Shown one piece after another: positions 5,741-13,552 of a stretch of DNA of 17,384 bases; the first letter of the stretch is position 1; every line of letters begins with the position of its first letter. The DNA lies in contig DKTP01000107.1 in the NCBI GenBank assembly GCA_002473085.1, positions 1 to 17,384 of the forward strand. Reading direction: 5' to 3'. Made by a program: the position numbers and the translations under genes. A model generated the notes under the pieces. That model was not told where the DNA came from and ran no database searches. It worked only from the letters and a program-made list of their open reading frames with translations. The DNA comes from Anaerolineales bacterium UBA7227 (lineage in GTDB: Bacteria > Chloroflexota > Anaerolineae > Anaerolineales > Villigracilaceae).

Positions 5741-8700
5741 ATGGAATTCATCGTCACGCTTCTGGACGGCGCGTTTTACATGCCCGCCCCCACACTACCG
5801 GGCTGGCTGGTCTGGTTTCTATTCCTCGGGCTGACCGGCTACGTTCTTTTCCGCTGGCGGGCGCTTCAACCTCCAATTAAGGAACGCGCCTGGGGGATTT
5901 TCCTCCTGCTTTTCCTGGCGGTTCCCGCCGCCAATCTCTTTCTCGGCCTCCGAATTCCGGTCGGCGCGGCGCTCCCCCCGCCGGGCGTGCCGGTCGAACC
6001 GACCCCGCCCGCGCTGATGTTGTTCTCTGCCCTGCCCTGGATGCTGGCCGCCGGCCCGCTCGGACCGGTCGGGGCGGCGGCGCTGGGCGGACTGAGCGGC
6101 CTGTTGCGCGGCGCATGGGACACGCGCTCCATCTTCAGCATCGTGGAGCTGGCTTTCCTGGCCGCGTTGTTCGCCGCCAATTTCCGCCAGCGATTCCGCA
6201 CCTTCACCTACAGCCTGCTCAGGCAGCCCCTAGTCAGCGCGCTCCTGCTCATCCCCCTGCATACTTTCTTCTACAGCCTGGGCATCTTCCTGACTGTGCC
6301 GGGACAGGCGGCCGTCCGCCTCGACTACGCCCTCAGTAACGCCGGCGCGGCCGCTCTCTCGTTCGGCGGCGAAGCGCTGCTCGGAGGGCTGCTCCTCCAG
6401 GTTTTGACAGCCTTCTTCCCGTCCGCGTGGGGACGCGGGACGCCTCTCCAGCCGTCGCCGTCCGAATCCAGCCTCGAGAACCGCTTCCTGTTCGGGACCG
6501 GCTCGTTCATCATCCTGCTCCTGTTCGCCCTGCTGATCGGCGACTGGCTAGTGGCCGGCGACGCCGCCCGCGACATGCTGCGCGACCGCATGGCCTCGGT
6601 GGCTGGGACGGCCGCCAAAAGCGTGCCTTTCTTCCTCGAAACCGGGCAGAACCTGGCGGTCCAACTCGCCGCCGATCCGCGCCTGCTCAACGCCACCGAC
6701 CCCGAACTCTCCTCCATCCTCGCCCAGCGGATGCAGTCCAGCCCGTATTTCAACCAATTCGTTGTGCTGGACGTTTCCTCCCAAGCCGTGCTGGGAAGCT
6801 ATCCATCCGCCGAGTCCGGGACCTTCAGCCTGTATCCCGAAGAAAAAACGGGACTTTCGCTCGCCGCCGACAGCGCCGTGCTCGTCCAGCTTTACGCCAT
6901 CCCTGCGGCGAAAGGCGGAAAGGCAGGACGCGTTTCGTTCCTGGTGGGCATCGTGGACGACGCCGGGCAGGTGCGCCGCGCCCTCATCGGCCGCACCGAC
7001 CTCGGCACGAATCCGCTCACCCAGCCGCTTATCGCCAGCCTGCAGGGTATGAAGGCCTCTGGCGGCGCGGGCTTGTTGGTGGACGATCTCGGCGTCATCC
7101 TCTACCATTCCAACCCCGGCCTGGTGGGAACCGTCTACGACGGTCCTGCCGACCCGCAGACGCCGTTCGTCACGCATACCGCGCCCGACGGGACGCGTCA
7201 ATACGTCTACTACCAGCCCGTGGAAGGGCGCGCCTGGGCGGTGGCGCTCGACCTGCCGGCCTGGCAGGCGCAGCAACTGGCCTTGTTGATCGCCACGCCG
7301 CTTTTCATCATGATTCTCCTGCTGGCGCTGGTGGCGCTCGTCTCCATGCGTCTCGGCCTGCGCGTCGTCACCGGGTCTTTGAAAAACCTGGCGGCGGAGG
7401 CGGACCGCATCGCCAAAGGCAAACTCGACCATCCCCTCAAAGTAGAAGGCGCCGACGAGATCGCCCAACTGGGACGCGCCTTCGAGCAGATGCGCGCCAG
7501 CCTGCAGGCCCGCCTCGACGAATTAAACCGCCTGCTCGCCGTCAGCCAGGGCGTGGCCTCCAGCCTCGAGATGCAAGGCGCCGTCCAGCCGGCGCTCGAA
7601 GCGGCTCTTTCCAACGGCGCCAGCGCGGCGCGTCTCGTCCTCTCTCCCGCCGTCCTGCCAAAGACATTCCTCGAACTGCCCACGCGCTTCGGCCTCGGCC
7701 CAGCGCGGGATAAGTACGCCCATCTCGACGATCAGATCCTGCGGCAGGTGCAGGGACAGGAACGCCTCGTCCTTTCCAACATCGCCCGCCCCCGCATCCT
7801 CGACCTGGACGCGAACCTGCCCCAGCCGGCTTCGCTCCTGGCGGTGGCCCTGCGCCACGAGAATCGCTACTACGGCGCGATGTGGATCGCCTACGATCAG
7901 CCGCACGTCTTCACCGAATCCGACGTGCGCTTTGTGACGACGCTCGCCGGCCAGGCCGCCCTCGCCGCGGCCAACGCGCATCTCTTCCTGAACGTGGAGG
8001 TGGCGCGCCGCCAATTGGAAGCCATTCTCAACTCCACGCCCGACCCGGTGCTGGTGATCGATCCGCAAAACCGGCTGATCCTGGCGAACCCCGCGGCGGC
8101 CCGCGTGGCGGGCGTCAATATCGCGCGCGGCGGCGGACAGACGATCGAAAAATTGATCCAGCAAAAAGCCCTGCTCGAACTATTGTCGGCCTCCGGCGAA
8201 AAGCAATCGGCGGAGATCGTCTTCGACGGCGGGCGGACCTACCTCGCGACGGCCTCCTCGGTGGTGGCCGAGGGAAGACCCGTCGGCCGCGTCTGCATCC
8301 TGCGCGACGTGACCCACTTCAAAGAGTTGGATTCGCTGAAGTCCGAATTCGTCGCCACCGTCAGCCACGACCTGCGCTCGCCGTTGACGTTGATGCGCGG
8401 CTACGCCACCATGCTCGAAATGGTGGGCGAATTGAACGACCAGCAGCAGGGCTACGTCCGCAAGATCGTTTCGGGCGTGGAAAACATGTCGCGGCTGGTG
8501 AACAACCTGCTCGACCTCGGACGCATCGAGATCGGCGTCGGCCTGCAGTTGGACAAAGTGACCGCGCAGGACATCATCGAGCGCGTGGCGGGCGCGCTGC
8601 AATTGCAAGCCAGCCAGAAGAACGTCTCCCTTTCGGTTGAACTCCAGCGCGATCTGCCCGCGTTCATCGAGGCCGACCAGGCGCTGCTGCATCAGGGCGT

Positions 8701-9022
8701 CTATAACCTTGTGGAAAACGCCATCAAGTACACGCCCAACGGCGGACAAGTGACGGTGCGCGTGCAGACCGCCGCCGACAACATCGTCTTTGAAGTGCGG
8801 GACAATGGCATCGGCATCGCCCCCTCCGACCTGCCGCACATGTTCGAAAAATTCTACCGCGGCAAACAGCGCGACGCCCGCGCCCAGCACGGTTCGGGAT
8901 TGGGCCTGGCCATCGTCCGCTCTATCGCGGAGAGGCACGGCGGCAAGGTCTGGGTGGAAAGCGAATTGGGAAAGGGCAGCGCCTTCTTCCTGCAAACGCC
9001 CATTTCACAGCCCCGGACATAA
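5741..9022 (+). CDS. Large membrane sensor histidine kinase (multi-TM, extracytoplasmic sensor, HAMP, GAF, PAS, HisKA, HATPase)
   Basis: This 1093-residue protein is an orphan transmembrane histidine kinase. Residues 15 to about 230 hold several hydrophobic segments forming an integral membrane module of a type I cannot name. A further membrane segment near 252-275 is followed by an extracytoplasmic region (about 278-513) that looks like a Cache-type sensor, then a membrane helix (about 514-541), HAMP (about 541-593), a GAF-like region (about 605-750), PAS (about 752-860, with NSTPDPVLVIDP) and the kinase core. Phosphoacceptor His876 lies in SHDLRSPL, the N box Asn993 in NLVENAIKYTP, the G1 box in DNGIGI (from 1021) and the G2 box in GSGLGL (from 1051), so it should be active. 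No response regulator is encoded nearby. Its -10 box lies in a palindrome. It ends 45 nt before a KimA-type permease gene; a potassium or osmotic signal is possible but unproven. Confidence 0.9.
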   Translation: MEFIVTLLDGAFYMPAPTLPGWLVWFLFLGLTGYVLFRWRALQPPIKERAWGIFLLLFLAVPAANLFLGLRIPVGAALPPPGVPVEPTPPALMLFSALPWMLAAGPLGPVGAAALGGLSGLLRGAWDTRSIFSIVELAFLAALFAANFRQRFRTFTYSLLRQPLVSALLLIPLHTFFYSLGIFLTVPGQAAVRLDYALSNAGAAALSFGGEALLGGLLLQVLTAFFPSAWGRGTPLQPSPSESSLENRFLFGTGSFIILLLFALLIGDWLVAGDAARDMLRDRMASVAGTAAKSVPFFLETGQNLAVQLAADPRLLNATDPELSSILAQRMQSSPYFNQFVVLDVSSQAVLGSYPSAESGTFSLYPEEKTGLSLAADSAVLVQLYAIPAAKGGKAGRVSFLVGIVDDAGQVRRALIGRTDLGTNPLTQPLIASLQGMKASGGAGLLVDDLGVILYHSNPGLVGTVYDGPADPQTPFVTHTAPDGTRQYVYYQPVEGRAWAVALDLPAWQAQQLALLIATPLFIMILLLALVALVSMRLGLRVVTGSLKNLAAEADRIAKGKLDHPLKVEGADEIAQLGRAFEQMRASLQARLDELNRLLAVSQGVASSLEMQGAVQPALEAALSNGASAARLVLSPAVLPKTFLELPTRFGLGPARDKYAHLDDQILRQVQGQERLVLSNIARPRILDLDANLPQPASLLAVALRHENRYYGAMWIAYDQPHVFTESDVRFVTTLAGQAALAAANAHLFLNVEVARRQLEAILNSTPDPVLVIDPQNRLILANPAAARVAGVNIARGGGQTIEKLIQQKALLELLSASGEKQSAEIVFDGGRTYLATASSVVAEGRPVGRVCILRDVTHFKELDSLKSEFVATVSHDLRSPLTLMRGYATMLEMVGELNDQQQGYVRKIVSGVENMSRLVNNLLDLGRIEIGVGLQLDKVTAQDIIERVAGALQLQASQKNVSLSVELQRDLPAFIEADQALLHQGVYNLVENAIKYTPNGGQVTVRVQTAADNIVFEVRDNGIGIAPSDLPHMFEKFYRGKQRDARAQHGSGLGLAIVRSIAERHGGKVWVESELGKGSAFFLQTPISQPRT

Positions 9023-9035
9023 TCCTTTTTTCGTG

Positions 9036-9041
9036 TATAAT
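9036..9041 (+). promoter_or_regulatory. Perfect -10 box (TATAAT) before the permease gene
   Basis: TATAAT at 9036-9041 lies 13 nt after the kinase stop codon and 26 nt before the TTG start of the permease. No convincing -35 box is visible. It suggests that the permease and RCK genes can be transcribed on their own. The 45-nt gap is far too short for a c-di-AMP (ydaO-type) riboswitch like the one that controls kimA in Bacillus. Confidence 0.5.
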
Positions 9042-9067
9042 GCGCAAGTTTTGCACGGAAAGTTCGG

Positions 9068-11026
9068 TTGAACATGTTATCCCCCGATCAACAATCCTCC
9101 ACTCCCTACATCCATCGAAAAACAGAGACGCCGCCGCCGCGCACCTTCAGCAACTGGCTGTTTGGTCGTCCCCTCCCGACGGCGGACGCGCCGCACCAGA
9201 CCATCGGGAAGACGGTCGGGCTGGCGGTCTTCGCCTCGGACGCGTTGTCGTCCAGCGCCTACGCCATTGACGAGATCCTCATCGTCCTCATCATGGCCGG
9301 CACAGGAGCGCTGTCCATTTCCCTGCCCATTGCGCTCGTCATCATCGGGCTGCTGACGATCCTCACCATCTCTTACGAACAGACGATCCACGCCTACCCA
9401 AGCGGAGGCGGCGCGTACATCGTGGCGCGCGACAACCTGGGAGAAACGCCCGCCCTGGTGGCGGCCTCTTCCCTGCTCGTGGATTACATCCTCACGGTGG
9501 CAGTTTCCATCTCATCGGGCGTGGCGCAGATCACTTCGGCCTTTCCCTCGCTGTATGCCTGGCGCGTGCCGATCGCCCTCGGGCTGGTCGCCTTTATGAC
9601 CATCGTCAACCTGCGGGGCGTCAAAGAATCGGGACGCGCGTTTGCCATTCCCACCTACTTCTTCCTCGGCATGACCTTGATCACCATCGCCGTCGGCTTC
9701 ATCCGTTATTTTACCGGCACGCTCGGCACAGTCCCGCCGGCCAGCGTGGAAATTGCGCATACCGGCGAAGCGCTCCAGGTGGTCAGCCTCTTTCTCATCC
9801 TGCGCGCCTTCTCGGGCGGATGCACAGCCTTAACCGGGGTGGAAGCCATCAGCAACGGCATCACCGCGTTTAAAGAGCCGCGCACCCGCAACGCCGGAAC
9901 CACGCTCATCTGGATGAGCGTCATTTTGGGAATCAATCTGTTCGGATTGACCTTCCTTGCCAACCAGACGAACGTCCTGCCCTCGCACTTCGAAACCGGT
10001 TTTTCGCAGATCGGACGCGTCCTCTACGGGGCGGGGAGTCCGTTCTACCTGGTCCTGCTGGGCTCCACCACCCTGATCCTGATCATGGCCGCCAACACCT
10101 CCTTCGCCGACTTTCCGCGCCTCGCGGCGCTGGTGGCGGGCGACGCGTTCCTGCCCAAGCAGTTGATGTTCCGCGGCAGCCGCCTGGCGTTCTCGAACGG
10201 CATCCTGGCGCTGGCCGGCGCGGCCTCGGTTCTCATCATCGTCTTCGGCGCGCAGACCACCGCGCTCATCCCGTTATATGCCATTGGCGTGTACCTATCC
10301 TTCACCCTTTCGCAGACCGGCATGGCCATCCGCTGGATCCGTTCCAGCCGCCTGAAACCCGGCGAGACCGTGCAGCGTCACGGCATGCCTTTACGCTACG
10401 ACCCGAAATGGAGCTTCAAAATGATCGTCAACGGGCTGGGGGCCCTGGCGACCGCCATCGTCACGCTGGTCTTTTCGATCACCAAATTCCATGAGGGCGC
10501 GTGGATCGTGCTTTTCCTGATCCCCGCGTTCGTATACATCTTCTTCCGGATCCACCGCCACTATCGGACCGTCGCCGCCCGCCTCACCCTGGAAAACTAC
10601 GGCGAACCGCCGCCTTTCACCGGGCGGCACCGCATCATCGTACCGGTCAGCAACATGCACCAGGGCGTGCTGGCCGCTTTGCGGTATGCGCGCAAATTAT
10701 CGGACGACATCACCGCCGTCCATGTCGCGATGGACTCGGCCGATACGGAAAAGCTCCAGGTAAAATGGGACCGCTGGGGACAGGGCACGCGCCTCGTCAT
10801 CGTCGATTCCCCCTATCGCCTCTTCCTGGAGCCGCTGCTGGACTATCTCGAAGAGGTCATAGCCACCCGCCAGCCCAACGAGACGATCACCATCGTAGTG
10901 CCGCAGTTTGTCCCCGCGAAGCGCGTCTTCAACGCCCTGCACTTCCAAACCGCCGAACTGCTTCGAAAACAACTGCTCACCCAGCCCGGCGTGGTGGTCA
11001 CCGACGTGCCATACCAGATTCCCTGA
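9068..11026 (+). CDS. kimA: KimA-type potassium importer (APC superfamily)
   Basis: The 652-residue protein closely resembles B. subtilis KimA (YdaO), a high-affinity proton-coupled potassium importer regulated by c-di-AMP. Shared stretches include ASDALSSSAY (57-66), YPSGGGAYIV, LLVDYILTVAVSIS (136-149), GCTALTGVEAISN (251-263), MAANTSFADFP and IPLYAIGVYLSFTLSQTG (401-418). Residues matching KimA positions implicated in potassium binding appear kept: Asp58, Tyr65, Asp139, Thr143, Ser147, Thr256, Glu259 and Tyr404. About 12 membrane helices are followed from about 510 by a cytoplasmic USP-like domain, as in KimA. A longer N-terminal tail (about 45 residues) precedes the first helix. The start is TTG at 9068 or ATG at 9074, two codons apart. 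It is followed by two RCK genes in the same direction. Amino-acid transport is the alternative reading but fits the motifs less well. Confidence 0.88.
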   Translation: MNMLSPDQQSSTPYIHRKTETPPPRTFSNWLFGRPLPTADAPHQTIGKTVGLAVFASDALSSSAYAIDEILIVLIMAGTGALSISLPIALVIIGLLTILTISYEQTIHAYPSGGGAYIVARDNLGETPALVAASSLLVDYILTVAVSISSGVAQITSAFPSLYAWRVPIALGLVAFMTIVNLRGVKESGRAFAIPTYFFLGMTLITIAVGFIRYFTGTLGTVPPASVEIAHTGEALQVVSLFLILRAFSGGCTALTGVEAISNGITAFKEPRTRNAGTTLIWMSVILGINLFGLTFLANQTNVLPSHFETGFSQIGRVLYGAGSPFYLVLLGSTTLILIMAANTSFADFPRLAALVAGDAFLPKQLMFRGSRLAFSNGILALAGAASVLIIVFGAQTTALIPLYAIGVYLSFTLSQTGMAIRWIRSSRLKPGETVQRHGMPLRYDPKWSFKMIVNGLGALATAIVTLVFSITKFHEGAWIVLFLIPAFVYIFFRIHRHYRTVAARLTLENYGEPPPFTGRHRIIVPVSNMHQGVLAALRYARKLSDDITAVHVAMDSADTEKLQVKWDRWGQGTRLVIVDSPYRLFLEPLLDYLEEVIATRQPNETITIVVPQFVPAKRVFNALHFQTAELLRKQLLTQPGVVVTDVPYQIP

Positions 11027-11079
11027 CGGTCGCCGGCGTTTCATATTCAAGAAAGAAAGCGTAAGAAGGAGTAAGCCCC

Positions 11080-11742
11080 ATGAATTTCGTCATCGTCGGT
11101 TGCGGGCGCGTCGGCTCTGAACTTTGCTACCGCCTGTTCAAAAGCGGCCACTATGTGGTGGCGGTGGACAACAACAAGGAAGCCTTCAACCGCCTCCATC
11201 CCGATTTCCGCGGCCGCACCCTGGAAGGCGAAGGCCTGGCCGAAGGCGTGCTGGAACGCGCGGGCATACGCGAAGCGCATGGACTGGCCGCCGTCACCAA
11301 CCTGGACACCCTCAACGTCGCGGTGGCCCATACCGCCCGTACATTCTACAACGTGCCAATCGTCGTGGCGCGCAATTACGATCCCGACCTGCGCGTGGTG
11401 GTGGAGGCCTTTGGCTTGCAGACCGTCAGTTCCACATTTTGGGGCGCGCAGCGCGTGGAGGAATTCCTGCTCAGCCCCTTGCAAAAAGTGGTCTATTCCG
11501 CAGGCAACGGCGAAGTGGAGGTCTACGAAATGCTGGTCCCCGAAGCCTGGAACGGACGCGCCCTGAGCGAGCTGCTCTCCGGCGTCCAGGGATGCTTCCC
11601 GGTGGCCGTCACCCGCGCCGGCCGCTCGCGCCTGCCCGAAGCCTCCATGCTCCTGGAAACCGGAGACGTGCTTAACGTCAGCGCCACCTTCGAGGGCGTC
11701 AATCTTTTAACCGCGTATCTCGCGAAGAAAGCGAGCGACTGA
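11080..11742 (+). CDS. RCK-domain potassium transport regulator (KtrA/TrkA-like), first copy
   Basis: This 220-residue protein has one RCK_N Rossmann domain (about 1-120) and one RCK_C domain (about 135-217), the layout and size of KtrA. The nucleotide-binding loop is G7-x-G9-x-x-G12 (VGCGRVGSE), and Asp30 at the end of the second strand (VVAVDNN) would hold a ribose, as in NAD- or ATP-binding RCK proteins. Such proteins gate potassium channels or transporters in response to nucleotides and, through RCK_C, sometimes c-di-AMP. A Shine-Dalgarno AAGGAG (11066-11071) lies 8 nt before the ATG. It follows the KimA-type gene by 53 nt and precedes a second RCK gene by 1 nt. No TrkH/KtrB partner is present, so its partner may be the upstream permease. 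Confidence 0.9.
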   Translation: MNFVIVGCGRVGSELCYRLFKSGHYVVAVDNNKEAFNRLHPDFRGRTLEGEGLAEGVLERAGIREAHGLAAVTNLDTLNVAVAHTARTFYNVPIVVARNYDPDLRVVVEAFGLQTVSSTFWGAQRVEEFLLSPLQKVVYSAGNGEVEVYEMLVPEAWNGRALSELLSGVQGCFPVAVTRAGRSRLPEASMLLETGDVLNVSATFEGVNLLTAYLAKKASD

Positions 11743-11743
11743 G

Positions 11744-12457
11744 ATGTTTGTCGTCATTGCCGGGGGCGGACGCACAGGGGCCCGTCTCGCCAATCTCCTG
11801 CTCAACCAGAATTACAAAGTGCGGCTGATCGAAAACCGCCGCCACCTTCTGGCGCATCTGCACCAGGAACTTCCGACAGAGGTCATCTACGACGGAAACC
11901 CCATTGACCCGGTCTCGCTCGAACAGGCCGGCATCCGCCAAGCCCACGTCCTGGCGGCCGTCTCCAATGAAGACCCGAACAACCTGGTCCTGTGCTTCCT
12001 CGCCAAAAACATGTTCGGCGTCCCGCGCACCATCGCCCGCGTCAACAACCCCAACAACGCCTGGCTCTTCGACGAAAAATTCAACGTGGACGTGGCGCTG
12101 AACGCCGCCGACGTCTTCGCGCACCTCATCCAGGAGGAAATGTCGCTGGGCGACATGATGACCCTCTTCAAGATCCGCCGCGGGCAGTACGCCGTGGTGG
12201 AGGAAAAAGTCCCGCCCGGCGCGAAGGGCATCGGCGTCAAGCTTAAGGACATGGGACTGGCCGAACACTGCCTAGTGGCCGCCATTATCCGCGACGGAGC
12301 GATGACCCTGCCGCGCGGCGACAGCGCCCTGATGGAAAACGACGAGATCATCGCCGTCGCCAGCCCCGAAGGCGCTCGGAAACTGGCCGAACTGCTGGCG
12401 CATCCCGTTTACCCGACGCGCGACCGCAAAGCCGGTTCGCCTCGAGAGAGCGGCTAA
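11744..12457 (+). CDS. RCK-domain potassium transport regulator (KtrA/TrkA-like), second copy
   Basis: This 237-residue RCK protein follows the first after a single base, so translational coupling is likely; it has no Shine-Dalgarno of its own. The Rossmann loop is GGGRTG (residues 7-12), with Glu30 (RLIENRR) in place of the Asp30 of its neighbour. RCK_N runs to about 120 and RCK_C from about 140 to 220, with PPGAKGIGVKLKDMGL and ALMENDEIIAVASPEG typical of TrkA_C. The two copies are clearly diverged, so they are not a recent duplication, and they could form a hetero-oligomeric ring. A Lys/Arg-rich, probably disordered tail follows 220. A 7-bp inverted repeat (12431-12437 with 12457-12463) spans the stop codon without a T-run. 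Confidence 0.9.
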   Translation: MFVVIAGGGRTGARLANLLLNQNYKVRLIENRRHLLAHLHQELPTEVIYDGNPIDPVSLEQAGIRQAHVLAAVSNEDPNNLVLCFLAKNMFGVPRTIARVNNPNNAWLFDEKFNVDVALNAADVFAHLIQEEMSLGDMMTLFKIRRGQYAVVEEKVPPGAKGIGVKLKDMGLAEHCLVAAIIRDGAMTLPRGDSALMENDEIIAVASPEGARKLAELLAHPVYPTRDRKAGSPRESG

Positions 12458-12470
12458 ACCGGCAGGTTCG

Positions 12471-12502
12471 CCACAAAGTCACGAAGGCGCAAAACCGCAA
12501 AG
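12471..12502. repeat. Degenerate short tandem repeat after the second RCK gene
   Basis: Loose repeats of the form CACAAAG, CACGAAG, GCGCAAA, CCGCAAAG, roughly 9 nt apart, lie in the 226-nt gap before rpmH. They resemble a common dispersed intergenic repeat type. The rest of this gap holds the rpmH promoter and leader, and no DnaA boxes are visible. Confidence 0.4.
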
Positions 12503-12568
12503 GACTCTCGAGCGTTGGCGGCTTTGCCCCTCGGCATTAAAAATTATCCGCTCCCGCCCGATTCAAAA

Positions 12569-12598
12569 TTGACCGAATCCGCACCCATACGGTATAAT
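12569..12598 (+). promoter_or_regulatory. Sigma70-type promoter of the rpmH operon
   Basis: TTGACC (12569-12574) and a perfect TATAAT (12593-12598) are separated by 18 bp. This is the strongest promoter match in the window next to that of hrcA, as expected for a ribosomal protein gene. It implies a leader of about 80 nt before the rpmH start at 12684. Confidence 0.8.
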
Positions 12599-12608
12599 CC
12601 CGTGCCTG

Positions 12609-12628
12609 TCCGCCTCGAAGCGGATTTT
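12609..12628 (+). other. Small hairpin with T-run in the rpmH leader
   Basis: TCCGC (12609-12613) and GCGGA (12620-12624) form a 5-bp stem with a 6-nt loop, followed by TTTT. It lies about 5 nt after the expected transcription start, so it could act as a 5'-end stabiliser or attenuator. The stem is short and could be chance. Confidence 0.35.
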
Positions 12629-12683
12629 AAACTGCCAACAGCTTCCTCCGGGGAGTTGCATTTTTACGAATGAGGAACGAATC

Positions 12684-12854
12684 ATGCCCAAACGAACTTA
12701 CCAGCCCAAGATCCGCCGCCGCGTGCGCGTGCACGGTTTCCGTCAGCGCATGGCTACAGCCGACGGCCGCAAAGTCCTGAAGCGCCGCCGCCTGAAGGGA
12801 CGCTACAAACTCGCCACAACTTCCAACCAGCATGTCAAACGGACGCGCTGGTAG
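12684..12854 (+). CDS. rpmH: 50S ribosomal protein L34
   Basis: This 56-residue protein is bL34 of the large ribosomal subunit. It begins [20 protein letters not shown] and continues [19 protein letters not shown], which is the L34 signature. A C-terminal extension of about a dozen residues ([14 protein letters not shown]) makes it longer than the usual 44-47 residues. A Shine-Dalgarno GAGGA (12672-12676) lies 7 nt before the ATG. It is the first gene of the rpmH-rnpA-yidD-yidC cluster and has a strong promoter upstream. Confidence 0.97.
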   Translation: MPKRTYQPKIRRRVRVHGFRQRMATADGRKVLKRRRLKGRYKLATTSNQHVKRTRW

Positions 12855-12902
12855 CTCGCGGGCGGGGCTGATTCCCCCGGCAATCACCAATGGGTAACGC
12901 GG

Positions 12903-13253
12903 TTGCAGCAGAAATTCCGTCTAACCCGATCTTCCGATTTCAAGCGGGTGCGGCGCCTCGGCAAGTCTTATGCTCACCCGCTTGTTGTCTTGATTGTCCA
13001 ACCCGTGGACAGCCCGACGGTCCGCGTGGGAATCGCCGCCGGGAAGACGGTCGGGCGCGCCGTGCAGCGTAACCGCGCCAAACGCCTGCTGCGAGCCGCC
13101 ATGCGAAGCCTCCTGACGGACCTCGCGCCGGGTTTCGACCTGCTCCTCGTCGCCCGCCGGCCCCTGGCCGAATCCACGCTCGAACCCGCGCGCGCCGCCA
13201 TCCGCTCCCTGCTCTTCCGCGCCGGACTGATACTCGCTTCCGATGCAACCTGA
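12903..13253 (+). CDS. rnpA: Ribonuclease P protein component
   Basis: RnpA binds the RNase P RNA and helps 5' maturation of tRNAs. The 116-residue product has the family length. It starts QKFRLTRSSDFKRVRRLGKS and carries the diagnostic RNR motif (RNRAKRLLR, from Arg56) after the VGIAAGKTVGRAVQ strand and loop. The start must be the TTG at 12903: reading upstream in frame there is no ATG, GTG or other TTG before the stop codon that coincides with the rpmH stop (12852-12854). An ATG at 12890 is in another frame. The gene follows rpmH by 48 nt and overlaps yidD by 11 nt. Confidence 0.93.
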   Translation: MQQKFRLTRSSDFKRVRRLGKSYAHPLVVLIVQPVDSPTVRVGIAAGKTVGRAVQRNRAKRLLRAAMRSLLTDLAPGFDLLLVARRPLAESTLEPARAAIRSLLFRAGLILASDAT

Positions 13254-13536
13254 ATTTTACCTGCCTCGAGACTATCCCAACGAGCCGCGCCTGCGCGACC
13301 TGCCGCGCACGCTGGCAAACCTGCCGCGCCTCCTCCTGCTTTCCCTCTTCCGCCTCTACCAGATGACCGTCTCGCGGGCCCTGCCCGCCGACACCTGTCG
13401 TTTCTATCCGTCCTGTTCGCATTACGGATACCAGGCCGTCTACAAACACGGCGCGTTCAAGGGATTTTTCATGGCGGTCTGGCGCGTCCTGCGATGCAAC
13501 CCGTTCAATCCCGGGGGGTACGACCCCGTTCCCTAG
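13243..13536 (+). CDS. yidD: Membrane protein insertion efficiency factor YidD
   Basis: YidD is a small membrane-associated protein that helps YidC-dependent insertion. The 97-residue product has the family core with Cys52, Cys58 and Cys85: CRFYPSCSHYGYQAV, then KHGAFKGFFMAVWRVLRCNP and a GGYDPVP end. The N-terminal 24 residues before the amphipathic helix (LPRLLLLSLFRLYQ) are longer than in many homologues. The ATG lies inside the rnpA 3' end, with an 11-nt overlap suggesting translational coupling. Confidence 0.95.
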   Translation: MQPEFYLPRDYPNEPRLRDLPRTLANLPRLLLLSLFRLYQMTVSRALPADTCRFYPSCSHYGYQAVYKHGAFKGFFMAVWRVLRCNPFNPGGYDPVP

Positions 13537-13552
13537 GAGAAATCTTTTTCCA

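Noticed and set aside
9023..9067. c-di-AMP (ydaO-type) riboswitch before the KimA-type gene
   Set aside because: The gap is 45 nt and contains only a -10 box; such a riboswitch needs well over 100 nt.
12431..12463. Terminator after the second RCK gene
   Set aside because: A 7-bp stem with a 19-nt loop spans the stop codon but has no T-run, so the end of the RCK operon is not resolved from sequence.
12458..12683. Replication origin next to rpmH
   Set aside because: No DnaA-box cluster (TTATCCACA-like) and no dnaA gene are visible; only TTATCC fragments occur, which are expected by chance.
12890..12902. ATG at 12890 as start of rnpA
   Set aside because: It is in a different frame from the conserved RnpA sequence. 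The TTG at 12903 is the only usable start in frame after the upstream stop.
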